The notes: generated from the letters alone by a model not told the origin. A stretch of 64,000 nt of DNA from Deltaproteobacteria bacterium (GCA_026986785.1 JALSNW010000035.1:1-64000); one strand, 5' to 3'. Counted from the first letter of the stretch, positions 48,486 through 57,551 are shown. A program made the numbers and translations.

Positions 48486-49565
48486 ATGAATATGAAAAAT
48501 TTTAAAATAACAAGCCTGTTCAAGAAAAAAGAAAAGCCCACACTTGGTATAGATGTTGGCTCACATACAATAAAACTTGCCGAATTTTCAGGCTCTGGCA
48601 GTTCCAGGACTCTCAGGAGGGTGGGCAGGGCCCTACTGCCGCCTGGTGTCATCGTAGATGGTTCAATAAAGGACCATGATACGGTGGAAAGTGTACTCAG
48701 GAGCCTCATCTCAAATTGCCAACCCAAGGTGAAAAGGGTCTCGACCTCCATCTCAGGTTATTCAGTCATAGTCAAGCGTATACGTGTCCCATATCTCACC
48801 GAAAAGGATATAGAAGAAAATCTCTTGGTAGAGGCCGAGAAGTTCGTCCCATTCGAGATCGATGACGTATATATCGATTTCAGTATGCTGAAACAGGACG
48901 AAGATGAGGCAGAAGGATCGGATATATTTTTGGTCGCAGCCAAGAAGGAGATTGTAGATGCATATGCTGGCCTGTTAGAGGCGATAGGCTTGACCCCAGC
49001 AGTAATTGACGTTGATGCCTTTACCCTGGTCAACGCCTTTGAAATGGCCTTCGGGGATGTTTCTGAGACAGCGGTTTTGATAGATATTGGGGCGAGCAAG
49101 ACAAATCTAAATGTAATCCAAAATGGAATGCCTGTTTTTGCCAGGGATATGGCAATAGGGGGGGAGCAGCTTACAGAGGCCATACAGGAAGCTACCGGCC
49201 TCAATAGAGACGATGCAGAGGCTGCGAAAATATCGGGAACCAAGGACAAGATCCTCGCAGAAGAGATTAGGCAGGTGGTTGTTGAGATGGTGGATCTCTG
49301 GCTGGAGGAGATAAAAAAGGCCATCAATTTTTTCAAGGCCAATGCAAAGCCTGAACAATTTCCCACACATGTGTTTCTAAGTGGAGGCTGCGCACTGCTT
49401 ACCGATTTAGAGAAGCAATTTTCGAAACGTTTGGGCATAGAGGCCAATAAGCTCAATCCATTCTCCAGCATTGGGCACGTCAAGGAGATAGACGCAGCCT
49501 ATTTAGACGCTGTTTCACCACAAATGGCCATAGCCAGCGGCCTGGCGATGAGGAGTGCAGAATAG
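48486..49565 (+). CDS. pilM: Type IV pilus assembly protein PilM
   Basis: A 359-residue actin-like cytoplasmic ATPase that binds the PilN tail. TLGIDVGSHTIKLAEFSG, VKRIRVPYLTEKDIEENLLVEAEKFVPFEIDDV, AVLIDIGASKTNLNV and VFLSGGCALLTDLE are the family blocks. It heads the pilMNOP-secretin set, and the stop overlaps the pilN start by one base. About 257 bases of divergent region precede it. Confidence 0.94.
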   Translation: MNMKNFKITSLFKKKEKPTLGIDVGSHTIKLAEFSGSGSSRTLRRVGRALLPPGVIVDGSIKDHDTVESVLRSLISNCQPKVKRVSTSISGYSVIVKRIRVPYLTEKDIEENLLVEAEKFVPFEIDDVYIDFSMLKQDEDEAEGSDIFLVAAKKEIVDAYAGLLEAIGLTPAVIDVDAFTLVNAFEMAFGDVSETAVLIDIGASKTNLNVIQNGMPVFARDMAIGGEQLTEAIQEATGLNRDDAEAAKISGTKDKILAEEIRQVVVEMVDLWLEEIKKAINFFKANAKPEQFPTHVFLSGGCALLTDLEKQFSKRLGIEANKLNPFSSIGHVKEIDAAYLDAVSPQMAIASGLAMRSAE

Positions 49566-50110
49566 TGATTGCCATAAACCTTTTACCAGTAAGGGAATGG
49601 AAAAAGAAAGAGGCTGTCAGACAGCAGATATCGATATTTCTCCTGTCCATCGTGTTGCTTGTCTGCCTGCTGTTTGCCGTGGGCTTTGGTATCCAGGGAA
49701 AGATCTCTGCCCAGAGAGCAGAGCTAAAAAGGTTAGAGGCCCAGAAGGCAAGACTCGCTTATGTAAACGACAAGATTAAACAGGTCCAGGAGAAGAACAA
49801 GGAAATAGAGACCAAATTCAAGGCCATAGAAAAACTTCAAGAAGGGCGGACCAGGACAGTGAAGGTGCTCGATGAAGTAGTCAGCTCCCTGCCAATTGAT
49901 CGTCTCTGGCTTACCAAGCTCGATCTCAAGGGAAAAAAACTACTGCTTTCTGGTATAGCCTTGGATAATCATACCGTTGCTTTGTTCATGCGTCGACTTC
50001 AGTCGGCCTCTATCTTCAAAAAAGTCAGGTTGGGTACCACCCATCGCAAGAAGGTACAGGGCCATAATCTCATGGAATTTGACCTTGATGTGCTGATTGC
50101 TGGGTCATGA
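49565..50110 (+). CDS. pilN: Type IV pilus assembly protein PilN
   Basis: A 181-residue inner-membrane protein. The short cytoplasmic start VIAINLLPVREWKKKEA (GTG, read as Met) carries the INLLP motif that PilM binds, followed by one membrane helix, a coiled coil (about residues 47-90) and a periplasmic ferredoxin-like domain. It forms the PilN-PilO alignment complex. It overlaps pilM by one base. Confidence 0.92.
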   Translation: MIAINLLPVREWKKKEAVRQQISIFLLSIVLLVCLLFAVGFGIQGKISAQRAELKRLEAQKARLAYVNDKIKQVQEKNKEIETKFKAIEKLQEGRTRTVKVLDEVVSSLPIDRLWLTKLDLKGKKLLLSGIALDNHTVALFMRRLQSASIFKKVRLGTTHRKKVQGHNLMEFDLDVLIAGS

Positions 50111-50144
50111 GCACAATTAACGAATGGATGAGTGAGCATATAAC

Positions 50145-50906
50145 GTGAAGGTTAAAAGAACAAATTTCCGGATTCCACAGCAGTTGTTCGACACAGTGTA
50201 CCGGATGCCCTTGTGGCAGAAGGCATTGGTGATAGTGGTTACTTGGACAGTGCCTCTTGTATTGTTCTGGTTCCTGTTTCTGTCTGCCAGAATTGGAGAG
50301 ATAGATAGCATTTCCACAAAGATCCCCAAGCTCAAGCAGGAGATCGCTCTGTTGGAGATCAAGAGTAGGCAACTGCCCAAACTGGAGAAAGAATTGAAGG
50401 CCATGCAGGACATCCTCAAGCAGGCAATGAAGCTGCTTCCTGAAAAGGAAGACATCCCTTCTGTACTGACAGAGATATCCTCTCTTGGGAATGAGGCGCG
50501 TCTTGAATTCCAGGCCTTCAAGCCAGGCCCGGAGAAAAAGGAAAAGTTTTATGCCTCCATCCCAGTAACCCTTGAATTCAAAGGACCTTTCCACAACACT
50601 GTGGTCTTTTTCGACAGGGTCAGCCGTATGGCCCGCATTGTCCATATAAAGGATGTCTCCATGGGTAATGCTAAGGAGAGCTCCCAGATATGGAGTCAGG
50701 CCATGGACAAAGCCGGTACGGCGTCTTCTTCTGGCTCAGTTCAGTCCTCAGACAAGGGCTCTATAGAAAGTGGAGACGCTGGTGGCGAAACTGGAGGGGT
50801 TCAGAGGGGAAGTAACTGGATTATTCAAACAAAGTGTACTGCAGCAACATATCGTTTCCTGACTCCTGAGGAGCAGAAGGCGAACAAGAAAAAGAAGAAG
50901 AAATGA
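50145..50906 (+). CDS. pilO: Type IV pilus assembly protein PilO
   Basis: A 253-residue inner-membrane protein: N-terminal helix (about 25-45), a periplasmic coiled coil, and the PilO domain with LPEKEDIPSVLTEISSLG and VTLEFKGPFHNTVVFFDRVSRM. A serine/glycine-rich stretch near residues 185-215 and a lysine-rich tail are unusual additions. GTG start. It partners PilN and overlaps pilP by four bases. Confidence 0.92.
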   Translation: MKVKRTNFRIPQQLFDTVYRMPLWQKALVIVVTWTVPLVLFWFLFLSARIGEIDSISTKIPKLKQEIALLEIKSRQLPKLEKELKAMQDILKQAMKLLPEKEDIPSVLTEISSLGNEARLEFQAFKPGPEKKEKFYASIPVTLEFKGPFHNTVVFFDRVSRMARIVHIKDVSMGNAKESSQIWSQAMDKAGTASSSGSVQSSDKGSIESGDAGGETGGVQRGSNWIIQTKCTAATYRFLTPEEQKANKKKKKK

Positions 50907-51511
50907 TGAAGGATTTAATGGACAAATTCTACTCAATCTTAGGGCTTGCCAGAGAGGTAGCCCTTGCGCTCTTCATTCTATCGTTATGTTCTCCTGGCTT
51001 GTGGGATAGAGGGTGTATGGCAAAAAATGGTCCCCCAATAGTGAACCAAGCCCAGGCCAGTGCCAAAAAGATTGCGTTATTTCAGAAGAGGCTCAACAAG
51101 CTTCTTGCACCAGTAGTATATCGCTATAGTCCTGCTGGCAAGCCAGATCCATTCCGTCCCTTTTTCCGGACTGCCACTTCTGCCAGGAGGGTCCCGGCCA
51201 AGACGGCAAAGAAATCCAAAAAGGCCACCAAGTGCAGCACACCTCTAGAGTGTATGGACGTGGGACAGTTGACCCTGGTTGGGATAGTTCGAGAAGGCAA
51301 TGGCCAAGCCATAGCCATGGCCCAAGACGCTTCTGGGATAGGTTATACCTTGAAACCGGGCATGAGGATTGGGTTTCAGAAGGGCAAGATAGTGGCGATA
51401 GAAAGAGAAAAGGTCATTGTAAGGGAACAGGTAGAGGACATAAAGGGTAAGTTACAGTATCGAGACAGGATTTTATATCTTCATCCGGAGGAAAGCGATG
51501 AAGCCGATTAG
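50903..51511 (+). CDS. pilP: Type IV pilus assembly protein PilP
   Basis: A 202-residue PilP, which links PilNO to the secretin in the periplasm. The C-terminal beta domain is MDVGQLTLVGIVREGNGQAIAMAQDASG-type sequence with YTLKPGMRIG and RILYLHPEE. The N-terminus is hydrophobic but lacks a good lipobox, unlike many PilP lipoproteins. It overlaps pilO and the following gene. Confidence 0.85.
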   Translation: MMKDLMDKFYSILGLAREVALALFILSLCSPGLWDRGCMAKNGPPIVNQAQASAKKIALFQKRLNKLLAPVVYRYSPAGKPDPFRPFFRTATSARRVPAKTAKKSKKATKCSTPLECMDVGQLTLVGIVREGNGQAIAMAQDASGIGYTLKPGMRIGFQKGKIVAIEREKVIVREQVEDIKGKLQYRDRILYLHPEESDEAD

Positions 51512-52763
51512 GAAAAGGTTCATGGATCTCCCAGCATTTTTGTTGATACTCTTTTTTGTATCCATAGGACTTCAGGCAAGCTGGGACTGTTCGGCAGCTG
51601 CGAAGGAAAAACTGGCCAGCTCGGACGTGAATTTCTGGCTAAAAGAACTGAAGAACAGGAAGCCTGTGGCCAGAAGAGCCTCAAAGGCGGAAAGGCTGGC
51701 CAGGACAGAATCCCAGGCCACTGGGATTGACGGGGTGTCGGGCAAGGTTACTGCAAGATCAAAAAAGCTCAGGAATGAAAAGGCCAAGAAAGGCCCCAAA
51801 AAGATCAGTGTAGATTTCTATAAGGTTGATCTCCACAATGTGTTCCGGCTCCTTGGCCAGGTAAGTGGAAAGAATGTTGTGGTTGATGAAGGAGTCAAGG
51901 GCACCTTGACCCTCGCCTTGGACAATGTCCCCTGGACCTTTGTCTTAGAGGTGATAAAAAACCTGAAGGGCCTGGATAGTATTGAACGAAACAACACCAT
52001 AATGATATATCCCAAGAAGAAGTCTATTCAGTGGGTCGGAGATAATGGGACAGGTGGTACCCTTGAGACACAACCAGCGGTTGTGGAGGTGACAGGAAGG
52101 ACAACTTCGGGCGTCAGCAAGGCGAAGAGGCTGCTGATAGATAAGAAGAGAAAGTCTAAGACCCCTCTCAAGCATATCATCAAGGCAGAAAAATTGATCA
52201 AGAAGGCTGCCTCTCAGGAGAAACACGGCAATCTCATGGGGGCCTATGAAAATCTGAAAAAGGCAGCCAATCTTTGGCCTGACAATCAGGAACTGAATAG
52301 GAAGCTTGCAGCAATAGCACTTCAGCAAGATGATCCTCTTTCAGCTTTTAACTATGCAAAAGAGGCCCTCAAGATAGACAGTAGAGATGGAGAGGCTGCG
52401 GCTATTGCAGCCGTTGCCCTTGCACGCTTGGACAGGGTGAAGGATGCCCATGCATATTTTGAGATGGCCATATCGGAAAAGCCCTCGAGGGACATCCTCT
52501 GGAATTATGCCGTGTTCGCCTTTTCCCAAGGCGATTACAGACAGGCGTTGAGGCTTATCAATCGTCTTGAGGCAAACTATAAGGTCGATCCAGATATCAT
52601 AATGCTGAAGGCGCAATGTTATGAGTATCTCGCCAAGACCCCACAGGCAATAACAGAATACAAGACTATTTTATCTGCAGGTCCCAGTGTGCCTGCCGAT
52701 ATGGTCAGTTTTGCCCAGTTGAGGCTCAAGGCCCTGACAGGCTCAGGGTATTCAGGTCAGTAA
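51498..52763 (+). CDS. STN-domain and TPR-repeat pilus-associated protein
   Basis: A 421-residue exported protein. After a signal peptide (about residues 1-35) there is a basic linker, an STN/secretin-N-like domain (KISVDFYKVDLHNVFRLLG, VVVDEGVKGTLTLALDNVPW, about residues 101-170), and then at least four TPR-like repeats (about residues 230-410). STN domains usually occur inside secretins or TonB receptors. Here the domain is joined to a TPR protein placed between pilP and the secretin gene and overlapping pilP by 14 bases. It may act as a pilotin or assembly scaffold for the secretin; this is inferred. Confidence 0.7.
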   Translation: MKPIRKRFMDLPAFLLILFFVSIGLQASWDCSAAAKEKLASSDVNFWLKELKNRKPVARRASKAERLARTESQATGIDGVSGKVTARSKKLRNEKAKKGPKKISVDFYKVDLHNVFRLLGQVSGKNVVVDEGVKGTLTLALDNVPWTFVLEVIKNLKGLDSIERNNTIMIYPKKKSIQWVGDNGTGGTLETQPAVVEVTGRTTSGVSKAKRLLIDKKRKSKTPLKHIIKAEKLIKKAASQEKHGNLMGAYENLKKAANLWPDNQELNRKLAAIALQQDDPLSAFNYAKEALKIDSRDGEAAAIAAVALARLDRVKDAHAYFEMAISEKPSRDILWNYAVFAFSQGDYRQALRLINRLEANYKVDPDIIMLKAQCYEYLAKTPQAITEYKTILSAGPSVPADMVSFAQLRLKALTGSGYSGQ

Positions 52764-52774
52764 GGGAGGTAAAA

Positions 52775-54610
52775 ATGGTATTTTTTAATAGATCTGGGCA
52801 TAATAGGATCAGGTGCTGGCTTATTTTCATAGGTGTCATGTCCGGGCTTCTTATCCAGGGCTGCGCCCAGCACAGTGTGCAGAACACTTTGGATGGCAAG
52901 GCGCTTAACAAATCCCAGCCCACAAGGACATCAAAGAATTCTCCCCTGTCAGCACAGTTGGAAGCAAATCGGGTGCTTGCCCCAAGCACTGGATTGGCCA
53001 CTGACAGGCCAGCCATAAGATGGAGACCTTCATACAGCTTGAGCGAGGTTCACGTTACTTCAGAGGATGCGAAATTGCCCGATATGCTGGTAGGGGCCAA
53101 CATAAACACGAAGAATGGAAAGGTCCCTCTCCATACAATAATTCGATCCCTTGCAGATCTGAAGGGTATGAATGTCAGCTGGTCGAGTGATGTGAACCAA
53201 GAGGCATTGGTGAGTGTCAACATAAAGGCAGATAGCAGTTTTTGGGATGCACTGAATGATGTATTGAGACAGGTAGATTATTTCTATGAGTTTGAAAACG
53301 ATACCATAATAGTAAAGTATAAGGATACCCAGAGATTTCATATAACCAGTCCGTTTCTTACAGGTAGTTACAGGACTGCTGTAGGGGGGGATTTCTTGGG
53401 TAATGCAGGAGACCTGGATACAGGTCTTCAGGGTGAGTTGTCTGTCGAGCATAATGATGACAACATAGACCTTTGGGCCACGATCCAGGAAAATATCAGT
53501 CGAATTCTTGATCTGGCAACCCTGAATGTACCAGAGACTGCCTCAGACAATGAGCAAGATATGGCAAGGATCAGGAATCTATGCAGACAGCGCTATCCTG
53601 CCAACCCTGCCCGCCAGGCCCTGTGTGTTCAACAACAACAGGCGGACCGACAGTTGCAACAATCCAACCAGGCTGACAGCCAACACAGAGGTCAAGGCCA
53701 GGGGACCAAGGTCGCATCTGGTACTGGGCGGGGTACGAGGGAAGGTTTCTATTTCACAATTGACAAACCCCTTGGCATTATTACTGTAACCGCCCCACGT
53801 TCCATTCTCGAAAAGGTCAAGGCCTATGTGGACAATCTCCATGAGGCCCTTTGCAAACAGGTGATTATCGAGGCAAAGATCATTGAGGTACAATTGGACG
53901 ATTCCTCGAGTAAAGGTGTGGATTGGAGCCAATTGCTCAAGGAGTCACCTTTCACATTCAACATGACCTTTGGTAAAAACGGTCAGATATATCCTACAGA
54001 TGGCATCAAGTTCCTTGAAAGCGTGACAATGACCCGTGCCCCATTTGATCTCGTTTTGAATTTCCTGAATGAATTTGGAAACGTGAAGGTCCTCTCCAAT
54101 CCCAAATTGTCTCTTTTGAATGGCCAGCCTGCAATGATTACCGGAGGTAGGACCACACGGTATATCGATTCCGTCACCACTGTAGTGGACAATTCAGCAG
54201 GGGGGGCCACCACGTCTTATACCATCAAAACAAAAGACATCCTATCTGGTATTGGCTTAGGGGTCATAGCAAACATAGAATCCGATGACGAAATAATCCT
54301 TCAGCTTACACCAGTGAACAGTCGTCTTGCAAACATCACAACAAGAGAGTTTGGTTCCTTTATGACAGGCTATGCAGAAGTGGATCTGCCTGAGGTGAAT
54401 CTGAGGGAGATGACCACAATGGCCAAAGTCAAAAGTGGCCAACTGCTTATCATAGGAGGGATCATAGACGAAACGACTGGCACTCAAGGAAACAAGGTGC
54501 CCATATTGGGTGATATCCCCTTGATAGGTTACGCATTCAAGAGCGAGACAAAATTTACAAAGAAACGAGAGCTCGTCATTCTATTGAGGCCACAGATAGT
54601 AGAGATTTGA
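52775..54610 (+). CDS. pilQ: Type IV pilus secretin, PilQ/MshL-like
   Basis: A 611-residue outer-membrane secretin. The signal peptide ends in a lipobox, LLIQGC (Cys near residue 30). An STN/N-domain near residues 100-190 (LHTIIRSLADLKGMNVSW), the MshL-like YRTAVGGDFLG near 205, and the C-terminal secretin domain VKVLSNPKLSLLNGQPAMITGGR through GDIPLIGYAFKSE and LRPQIVEI are all present. A Gln-rich, Cys-containing insert sits at residues about 262-310. GGGAGG precedes the ATG. It forms the pilus exit channel. Confidence 0.9.
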   Translation: MVFFNRSGHNRIRCWLIFIGVMSGLLIQGCAQHSVQNTLDGKALNKSQPTRTSKNSPLSAQLEANRVLAPSTGLATDRPAIRWRPSYSLSEVHVTSEDAKLPDMLVGANINTKNGKVPLHTIIRSLADLKGMNVSWSSDVNQEALVSVNIKADSSFWDALNDVLRQVDYFYEFENDTIIVKYKDTQRFHITSPFLTGSYRTAVGGDFLGNAGDLDTGLQGELSVEHNDDNIDLWATIQENISRILDLATLNVPETASDNEQDMARIRNLCRQRYPANPARQALCVQQQQADRQLQQSNQADSQHRGQGQGTKVASGTGRGTREGFYFTIDKPLGIITVTAPRSILEKVKAYVDNLHEALCKQVIIEAKIIEVQLDDSSSKGVDWSQLLKESPFTFNMTFGKNGQIYPTDGIKFLESVTMTRAPFDLVLNFLNEFGNVKVLSNPKLSLLNGQPAMITGGRTTRYIDSVTTVVDNSAGGATTSYTIKTKDILSGIGLGVIANIESDDEIILQLTPVNSRLANITTREFGSFMTGYAEVDLPEVNLREMTTMAKVKSGQLLIIGGIIDETTGTQGNKVPILGDIPLIGYAFKSETKFTKKRELVILLRPQIVEI

Positions 54611-54660
54611 TATAACAGTTCTTCATAGGTTCTTCTCCTCACAACCTTCTCCTCTCACAG

Positions 54661-54696
54661 GGCCCCTTGAAGAAATGATTTCAAGGGGCCTTTTTT
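54661..54696 (+). terminator. Terminator after the secretin gene
   Basis: GGCCCCTTGAA (54661-54671) pairs fully with TTCAAGGGGCC (54680-54690), followed by six T residues. It is a strong Rho-independent terminator for the pil operon. Confidence 0.93.
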
Positions 54697-54787
54697 ATTG
54701 TTTGTCTCGAGAAAAACATGCCCAAGACAATGCCCCTATTCCCTTAGTGTGTTAAAATTAAACGTCAAATTTTTGGAGGAGGGCTAC

Positions 54788-54811
54788 ATGCCTCTTGACC
54801 GGCTGCTTTAA
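54788..54811 (+). CDS. Possible seven-codon leader ORF before rlmL-like gene
   Basis: GGAGGAGGG sits seven bases before an ATG that encodes MPLDRLL and a TAA. The rlmL-like gene starts 24 bases after this stop in another frame and has no ribosome-binding site of its own. The tiny ORF may lead ribosomes to it by reinitiation, or it may be incidental. Confidence 0.3.
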   Translation: MPLDRLL

Positions 54812-54834
54812 GTATTGGACATAATCTAACTCCC

Positions 54835-55983
54835 ATGAAACCAAATGGATCCAATACCAAGTTTAAACTATTTGCAGTTTGTCCCCCAGGTATAGAAGAT
54901 ATCTTGTCCCTTGAACTTTCATCCCTTGGAATAAAGGGAAGGAAGGTGGCTGGAGGTGTAGAGTTTTCTGGGGATCTTTTCACCATTTATTCTGTGAACT
55001 TGTGGTCCAGGGTGGCTAGCAGGATACTGCTGAGAGTGGGTAATTTCAGGCTACTTTCTCTAAAGGAGGCAACTGATCGCTTTTCCAGATATCCCTGGGA
55101 ACTATATATCCCAGATTCCACAGATATTAGGATCAGGGCCACGGCTCACAAGTCAAGGATATACCATTCCGGGGCATTGAAGCAGAGGCTATTGGAAGGG
55201 ATATCAAGGCGGCTTGGCCACCCAATTCGTCTCGCCTCAGAAAGGGCTGGAAGGAATTGTCCCCTCCTGCTTGTACGCATGTTCAGGGATCGATGTCAGG
55301 TCAGTGTGGACAGTTCAGGAGAACACCTGCACAAAAGAGGTCTGAAGAAATTTACAGTCAGGGCCCCTCTCAGGGAAAACCTAGCCGCTGCCATGTTGTT
55401 GGCCTCTGGGTGGGATAGGGCCTCTGATCTTGTGGACCCATTTTGTGGTTCAGGGACAATTATCATTGAGGCAGTCTTAATGGCTTGTATGATCCCACCT
55501 GGCAGAAGGAGAAAGTTCGCCTTCATGAAATGGAAGAATTTCGATCAGGGCCTCTGGAAGCATCTGCTCAGGCGTTCCGACCGCCTCGCTATTGAACCAA
55601 CGGGAAGCATAATAGGCCTGGACAAGGACCCTGCTGCCGTGGAGACATCCATTTTGAATCTAGAATATGCTGGCCTCATCCCTTTCGCAAGGATCATACA
55701 AGAGGACGTCTCTTGCCTTGAAAGGCACTGTAGATCCGAGAGGGGATTTATCGTAACAAATCCTCCATATGGTCAGAGGTTGAAGGAAAACTATAGCCTT
55801 ACAGATCTTTTCGCCACTTTTGGGCGAATCGTAAAAAAAAGGTTACCGGGCTGGAAACTCACCCTCCTATGTCCCCAGAATCCTCCATCTCTTCGCCGTA
55901 GTTTGGGCTTGTCCCTTGACTCCCGTTATCGTTTCTTAAATGGTGGTCTGAAGGTAGAGCTTCTCTCATCAGCCATTGATTGA
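54835..55983 (+). CDS. rlmL: THUMP-domain RNA methyltransferase (RlmL-like)
   Basis: A 382-residue protein: a N-terminal ferredoxin-like/THUMP region (about residues 1-160) and a Rossmann methylase with DPFCGSGTIIIEA (near residue 201) and NPPYGQRLKE (near 309), the signature of N2-guanine rRNA methylases of the RlmL/UPF0020 family. It lacks the RlmK half found in enteric fusion proteins. It would probably modify 23S rRNA. The ATG has no ribosome-binding site. Confidence 0.82.
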   Translation: MKPNGSNTKFKLFAVCPPGIEDILSLELSSLGIKGRKVAGGVEFSGDLFTIYSVNLWSRVASRILLRVGNFRLLSLKEATDRFSRYPWELYIPDSTDIRIRATAHKSRIYHSGALKQRLLEGISRRLGHPIRLASERAGRNCPLLLVRMFRDRCQVSVDSSGEHLHKRGLKKFTVRAPLRENLAAAMLLASGWDRASDLVDPFCGSGTIIIEAVLMACMIPPGRRRKFAFMKWKNFDQGLWKHLLRRSDRLAIEPTGSIIGLDKDPAAVETSILNLEYAGLIPFARIIQEDVSCLERHCRSERGFIVTNPPYGQRLKENYSLTDLFATFGRIVKKRLPGWKLTLLCPQNPPSLRRSLGLSLDSRYRFLNGGLKVELLSSAID

Positions 55984-56122
55984 TCTTGTTGCCTTAGCAT
56001 CTTTTTTCTTTTTTTAGACATGTTTCCTGGAATTTTCTGCCAGAAATCCCCTGTTTTATCTTGAATAGGGCATTTTTTTTGTCGAAACAGCAGCTTGCTC
56101 AAAAATTGACATAAATTGTCAC

Positions 56123-56190
56123 TTGACAGGAGGATCTTTTTCCCAATATAGTGGTAGCAGGTGGGATAAAGTGGGAAAAAGGGGAACAAG
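56123..56190 (+). promoter_or_regulatory. dcw promoter and MraZ operator
   Basis: TTGACA (56123-56128) and TATAGT (56147-56152) with an 18-base spacer form a strong sigma70-type promoter. A second TTGACA lies at 56106. From 56152 a ten-base period of TGGTA, TGGGA, TGGGA and GGGAA (56152, 56162, 56172, 56182) matches the known MraZ operator, direct repeats of TGGGN with five-base spacers. The repeats cover the transcription start, so MraZ autorepression is expected. Confidence 0.82.
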
Positions 56191-56195
56191 CTGAA

Positions 56196-56645
56196 ATGTT
56201 CAGGGGCAGGTCAACCCATAACCTTGATTCAAAAGGCAGACTCAGTATACCTGCCCGTTTCAAGGACATATTGAAGGCCAAATATGACATGAAGCTCATA
56301 GTTACCAATCTGCCCTCTTGTCTTGCTGCATACCCCTTTGAGGAATGGAAGGCTGTCGAAGACCAGTTCAGCAAATTTCGTTTTGGCCCACCCAAGGTCC
56401 TTGCCTTCAAGCGCTATCTGCTTGGTGCTGCCATAGAGTGTGCACTCGACGCACAAGGAAGAATCTTGCTTCCAGCAGGTCTACGCAAGGAGGCAAATAT
56501 CCAGAAGGAGGTCGTGCTCGTGGGGATGCTCAATTATTTTGAGATCTGGAGTAAAGATCTCCTGGAAAGTCAACTGGCTGAAACAAGAGATAATTTTGAT
56601 ACTATCAGCGATGATATCATTAAAGAATTCGGCATTGGAATCTGA
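56196..56645 (+). CDS. mraZ: Transcriptional regulator MraZ
   Basis: A 149-residue MraZ: two tandem SpoVT/AbrB-like halves, MFRGRSTHNLDSKGRLSIPARF in the first and ALDAQGRILLPAGLRK in the second. It forms a ring and binds its own promoter repeats to control the dcw cluster. ATG 56196 is chosen; a GTG at 56151 would lie in the promoter -10. It overlaps the proposed rsmH start by 35 bases. Confidence 0.95.
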   Translation: MFRGRSTHNLDSKGRLSIPARFKDILKAKYDMKLIVTNLPSCLAAYPFEEWKAVEDQFSKFRFGPPKVLAFKRYLLGAAIECALDAQGRILLPAGLRKEANIQKEVVLVGMLNYFEIWSKDLLESQLAETRDNFDTISDDIIKEFGIGI

Positions 56646-57534
56646 ACTTTCCCGGGTGCATACACCTGTGATGACCGCTGAGGTCTTGAGGTTTTTGCGT
56701 CCAATGCCAAAGGGGTTCTACCTTGATGCAACGGCTGGCCTGGGAGGCCACTCAGAGGCCATATTGCAGGCAGAACCTTCCATCAAGAGGCTGGTGGCCA
56801 TGGACTGGGATCAGGAGGCACTGGAGATAGCCAAGGCAAGGCTAAAGAGATTCAATGACAAGGTTGGATTTTACCAAGCGAATTTCAAGGACATGGATCT
56901 GGTCCTGGAAGAAGAATCAGAACCAGGATTCAACGGGATATTGATGGATCTCGGTCTTTCATCGTTTCAGATAGATTACAGTGGCCGTGGTTTCAGCTTC
57001 ATGAAGGATGAGCCTTTGGATATGCGGATGGACAGGTCTGGGACGGTCATGGCATCGGACATGATCAACAATTTGCCCAGGGAGCGGATAGAGGAATTGA
57101 TAAGGATCTACGGAGAAGAAAGATGGGCTGGAAAGATCGCCGAGGCTATTGAAAAGCGGAGAAGGCAAAGGCCTATACTGAGCAGTGCAGAGCTATCCGA
57201 CATTGTTTCAAAGGCGATTCCCAGGAGATTTCATCCCAAGAAGATCCATCCTGCTACCAAGACGTTTCAGGCTATCAGGATAGCGATAAACAGGGAATTT
57301 GAGAACCTGACCGAGGCTCTCGAAAAGGCAGCACAATATCTATTACCAGGAGGGATGCTGGTGATTATCAGCTTCCATTCCTTGGAAGATCGGATAGTTA
57401 AGCATCATTTCAGACAGGATGCCAGGCTGGAGCCCTTGACCAAAAGGCCTGTAACGCCACAGACAGGAGAAATCCTTTCAAATCCCAGGGCCCGCAGTGC
57501 AAAACTCCGTGCTGCCAGAAAAGTTGTCAAGTAA
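56611..57534 (+). CDS. rsmH: 16S rRNA (cytosine-1402-N4)-methyltransferase
   Basis: A protein of about 307 residues. VHTPVMTAEVLRFL, YLDATAGLGGHSEAIL (SAM motif), GILMDLGLSSFQID, GRGFSFMKDEPLDMRMDR and ISFHSLEDRIVKHHF are classic RsmH (MraW) motifs. The start is uncertain: ATG 56611 lies inside mraZ, TTG 56635 and GTG 56656 are alternatives, and no ribosome-binding site decides it. It is the second dcw gene. Confidence 0.95.
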   Translation: MISLKNSALESELSRVHTPVMTAEVLRFLRPMPKGFYLDATAGLGGHSEAILQAEPSIKRLVAMDWDQEALEIAKARLKRFNDKVGFYQANFKDMDLVLEEESEPGFNGILMDLGLSSFQIDYSGRGFSFMKDEPLDMRMDRSGTVMASDMINNLPRERIEELIRIYGEERWAGKIAEAIEKRRRQRPILSSAELSDIVSKAIPRRFHPKKIHPATKTFQAIRIAINREFENLTEALEKAAQYLLPGGMLVIISFHSLEDRIVKHHFRQDARLEPLTKRPVTPQTGEILSNPRARSAKLRAARKVVK

Positions 57535-57551
57535 GTGGAGGTGCATTAAAC

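Noticed and set aside
48758-49483. Minus-strand 241-codon frame within pilM
   Set aside because: It is a shadow of PilM codons, rich in serine, with no ribosome site.
56151-56195. GTG start of mraZ at 56151
   Set aside because: It lies in the -10 box and MraZ repeats; the family start MFRG is at 56196.
56440-56610. Longer rsmH frame beginning at 56440
   Set aside because: It overlaps mraZ over 200 bases in another frame and has no RsmH-like sequence.
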